NCBI GenBank assembly: GCA_949296645.1
Contig: CASFPH010000002.1
Coordinates: forward strand, 103,464 to 167,463
Origin: an uncultured Bacteroidales bacterium
Lineage (GTDB): Bacteria > Bacteroidota > Bacteroidia > Bacteroidales > UBA932
DNA: 64,000 nucleotides
Direction of reading: 5' to 3'
Below, one piece after another: positions 62,806 to 64,000 of this stretch. The stretch's first letter is position 1, and each line of letters opens with the position of its first letter. A program made the translations under genes and the position numbers. Below the pieces are notes generated by a model. That model made no database searches. It was not told where the DNA came from and saw nothing but the letters and a program-made list of their open reading frames with translations.

Positions 62806-62817
62806 AATCCTGTTCCG

Positions 62818-63783
62818 TTAAAACCCGTTATCATCCTCCGGTATCCTTATACCGAATGACGCCTTATACTGGCTGTAGCCGGCGAAAATGCCCAGTCCGT
62901 TCCTTACGTTCGAATATACAGGCTCTCCGGCAGGCGTGAACGGATTGGAAGAGACATCCACCATCTGCTGCCTGTAAACGGAACGGCAGTATCTGTCATA
63001 GTCCGTACTCGGTGTTATCAACCTCAACGAAGCCCCTGATACTTTCAGATCCACTTCCTCGCCTCCTTGAATGAATCCCGTAGTAATCCAATAAGTCTCC
63101 GAACAGACCGTAAGAGGTACCGCACTTGCGAATACTGATGCGGGAATCCTGACAAACCCGTTGTTGAAAACCATGTTGCTCTCCTTGTAATCGGTCTCCG
63201 AAGAGATGAATTCCATATTGATATGGTCAACATAGTTGCTGTTTGCATAGAGTTTGTCGGCATTGCGTTTCAAGCCGTTTTCAAATTCGTTTTCAAAAGT
63301 TATATACAGGCCCGGAGACACCACCGGATGGAATGCCGAAATGTCCGCGAACAGGAATGCCCTGTTGCCGAAACTCACATCCTTCTGTCTGAAGGAGAAA
63401 TCCGCCGTAGAAACTTCGGGAATATCGGTAGATGCCGTCATCTCCCTGCCGTCAGCCTTAACGACCAGACTGTAGCTGCGACCTGTCCTCGGGTATACAT
63501 TGCCCCTGGCTATACCGTTTTCGTCCGTTGTTCCTGAGAATATGAGGGAACCTGCCTCGTACATTTCGACTTCAGCACCTTGCACCTTTTCAAAACTGTT
63601 CTCTACATCAGACACGGACTTGCTTCTCATGACACTTACACTTACTGTAGAATCGGGTGTTATTATGGAATTTACCACAACCTGAGACCGGACATTCTTC
63701 ATGTCCAGTCCAAGGTCGTAGATTCCGAAACAGCCGGCATTGAACAGTGCCGCCGCCAGCAATATGAAAAACCGCCTCATCAT
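62818..63783 (-). CDS. DUF4249-family lipoprotein
   Basis: A 321-residue lipoprotein with the lipobox FNAGC (Cys about residue 18). The DUF4249 pattern is present: VVVNSIITPDSTVSVSVMRSKSV near the start, GAEVEMYEAGSLIFSGTTDENG, and near the end VRNGLGIFAGYSQYKASFGI. Two adjacent ATG codons (63783, 63780) are possible starts. The ATG overlaps the stop of a short upstream frame (ATGA), suggesting translational coupling to a gene that is now truncated. It probably acts as a surface partner of the receptor encoded next. Confidence 0.82.
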   Translation of the reverse strand: MMRRFFILLAAALFNAGCFGIYDLGLDMKNVRSQVVVNSIITPDSTVSVSVMRSKSVSDVENSFEKVQGAEVEMYEAGSLIFSGTTDENGIARGNVYPRTGRSYSLVVKADGREMTASTDIPEVSTADFSFRQKDVSFGNRAFLFADISAFHPVVSPGLYITFENEFENGLKRNADKLYANSNYVDHINMEFISSETDYKESNMVFNNGFVRIPASVFASAVPLTVCSETYWITTGFIQGGEEVDLKVSGASLRLITPSTDYDRYCRSVYRQQMVDVSSNPFTPAGEPVYSNVRNGLGIFAGYSQYKASFGIRIPEDDNGF

Positions 63784-63920
63784 AATTGTCCGTTTCCGGT
63801 TTTCTCCACTGGTATCAGACGTACCACCGTTTCAGGACACGGTTCTGATTTAGCCGAGAGGGTAAACTGTACGGTGTCCTTTATATTTTCCGGATATATA
63901 CATGTAAACAGAAACCACGA
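63780..63920 (-). pseudogene. possible 3' remnant of a gene upstream of the DUF4249 gene
   Basis: An open frame of about 45 residues ends YPENIKDTVQFTLSAKSEP and onward to GNGQL, with its TGA overlapping the DUF4249 ATG. Such ATGA overlap is typical of a real preceding gene. Upstream the frame runs into 23-bp tandem repeats and meets an in-frame TGA at 63980-63978. There is no convincing start codon. It may be the end of a gene cut off by the repeat element, or a small ORF starting at GTG 63926. Confidence 0.4.
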
Positions 63921-64000
63921 GTGCACAGAAAATGGTAAAGTTAGTGCACAGAAAACGGTAACAACAGTGCACAAGAATCAGTAACAACAGTACACAGAAA
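63921..64000. repeat. 23-bp tandem repeats running off the right edge
   Basis: Units start at 63921, 63944, 63967 and 63990, exactly 23 bases apart. The shared core is GTGCACAGAAAACGGTAA with a few changes per copy. A degenerate piece (GTAAACAGAAA) begins at 63904. There are no spacers, so it is not a CRISPR array. Repeated motifs of this kind occur at the ends of some insertion sequences and as protein-binding arrays; the window ends before this can be decided. Confidence 0.75.

Noticed and set aside
63921..64000. CRISPR array at the right edge
   Set aside because: Units of 23 bases follow each other directly with no variable spacers and with substitutions in each copy.

Overview
The window is a chromosomal segment of a Bacteroidales-type bacterium (phylum Bacteroidota). 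The evidence is the gene content (HmuY/HmuR-type haem uptake, GLPGLI-family and DUF4249 proteins, TonB receptors with CarboxypepD_reg-like leaders, a fused 941-residue GcvP, a YfhO-family protein) and the promoters: many starts are preceded by a TAnnTTTG -7 box and few by a strong Shine-Dalgarno. The species cannot be named from the sequence. No rRNA, tRNA, CRISPR array or intact transposase gene was seen.

Region 1 (1-22.9 kb) is mainly housekeeping and cell envelope. A leftward unit carries penicillin-binding protein 1a, Ddl and PrmC, followed by a small secreted protein with its own promoter. Rightward come topA with an Lrp/AsnC regulator, then purH and a complete rod-shape operon (mreB-mreC-mreD-mrdA-rodA). 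A leftward carboxyltransferase/biotin-carrier pair, gcvP, an MscS-type channel and miaA follow.

Region 2 (22.9-29.3 kb) holds smpB and a three-gene RND efflux operon (adaptor, pump, outer-membrane lipoprotein channel) ending in a bidirectional terminator.

Region 3 (29.3-42.6 kb, leftward) is a haem-acquisition operon in the order hmuR-Y-S-T-U-V: a TonB receptor, a haem-binding lipoprotein, a membrane-tethered CobN-like chelatase homologue, a polytopic membrane protein, an ExbB/MotA-like protein and an ExbD-like DUF2149 protein. Upstream are a glycosyltransferase, a YfhO-family protein and a nitronate monooxygenase/FabK-like flavoenzyme.

Region 4 (42.6-50.7 kb) holds mutS, a DUF3298-type lipoprotein, an AT-rich UPF0145/zinc-ribbon gene that looks imported, rsmA, aspS and a YqeY-like gene, closed by a long imperfect inverted-repeat element.

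Region 5 (50.7-64 kb) is accessory. Two paralogous outer-membrane barrel genes share not only their coding sequence but a promoter/operator module with identical spacing. Between them lie an AT-rich ImmA/IrrE-type regulator plus PIN-domain toxin pair, and a membrane-spanning TPR/HTH regulator whose start codon sits in the loop of a terminator-like hairpin. Beyond are a GLPGLI gene broken by a deletion that looks repeat-mediated, its TonB receptor and an unknown lipoprotein, and an opposing DUF4249/TonB-receptor pair. The right edge has 23-bp tandem repeats next to what looks like a truncated coding remnant. The best candidate for an undescribed system is this two-barrel module with its duplicated operator and nearby membrane regulator; the link between regulator and operator is inference.
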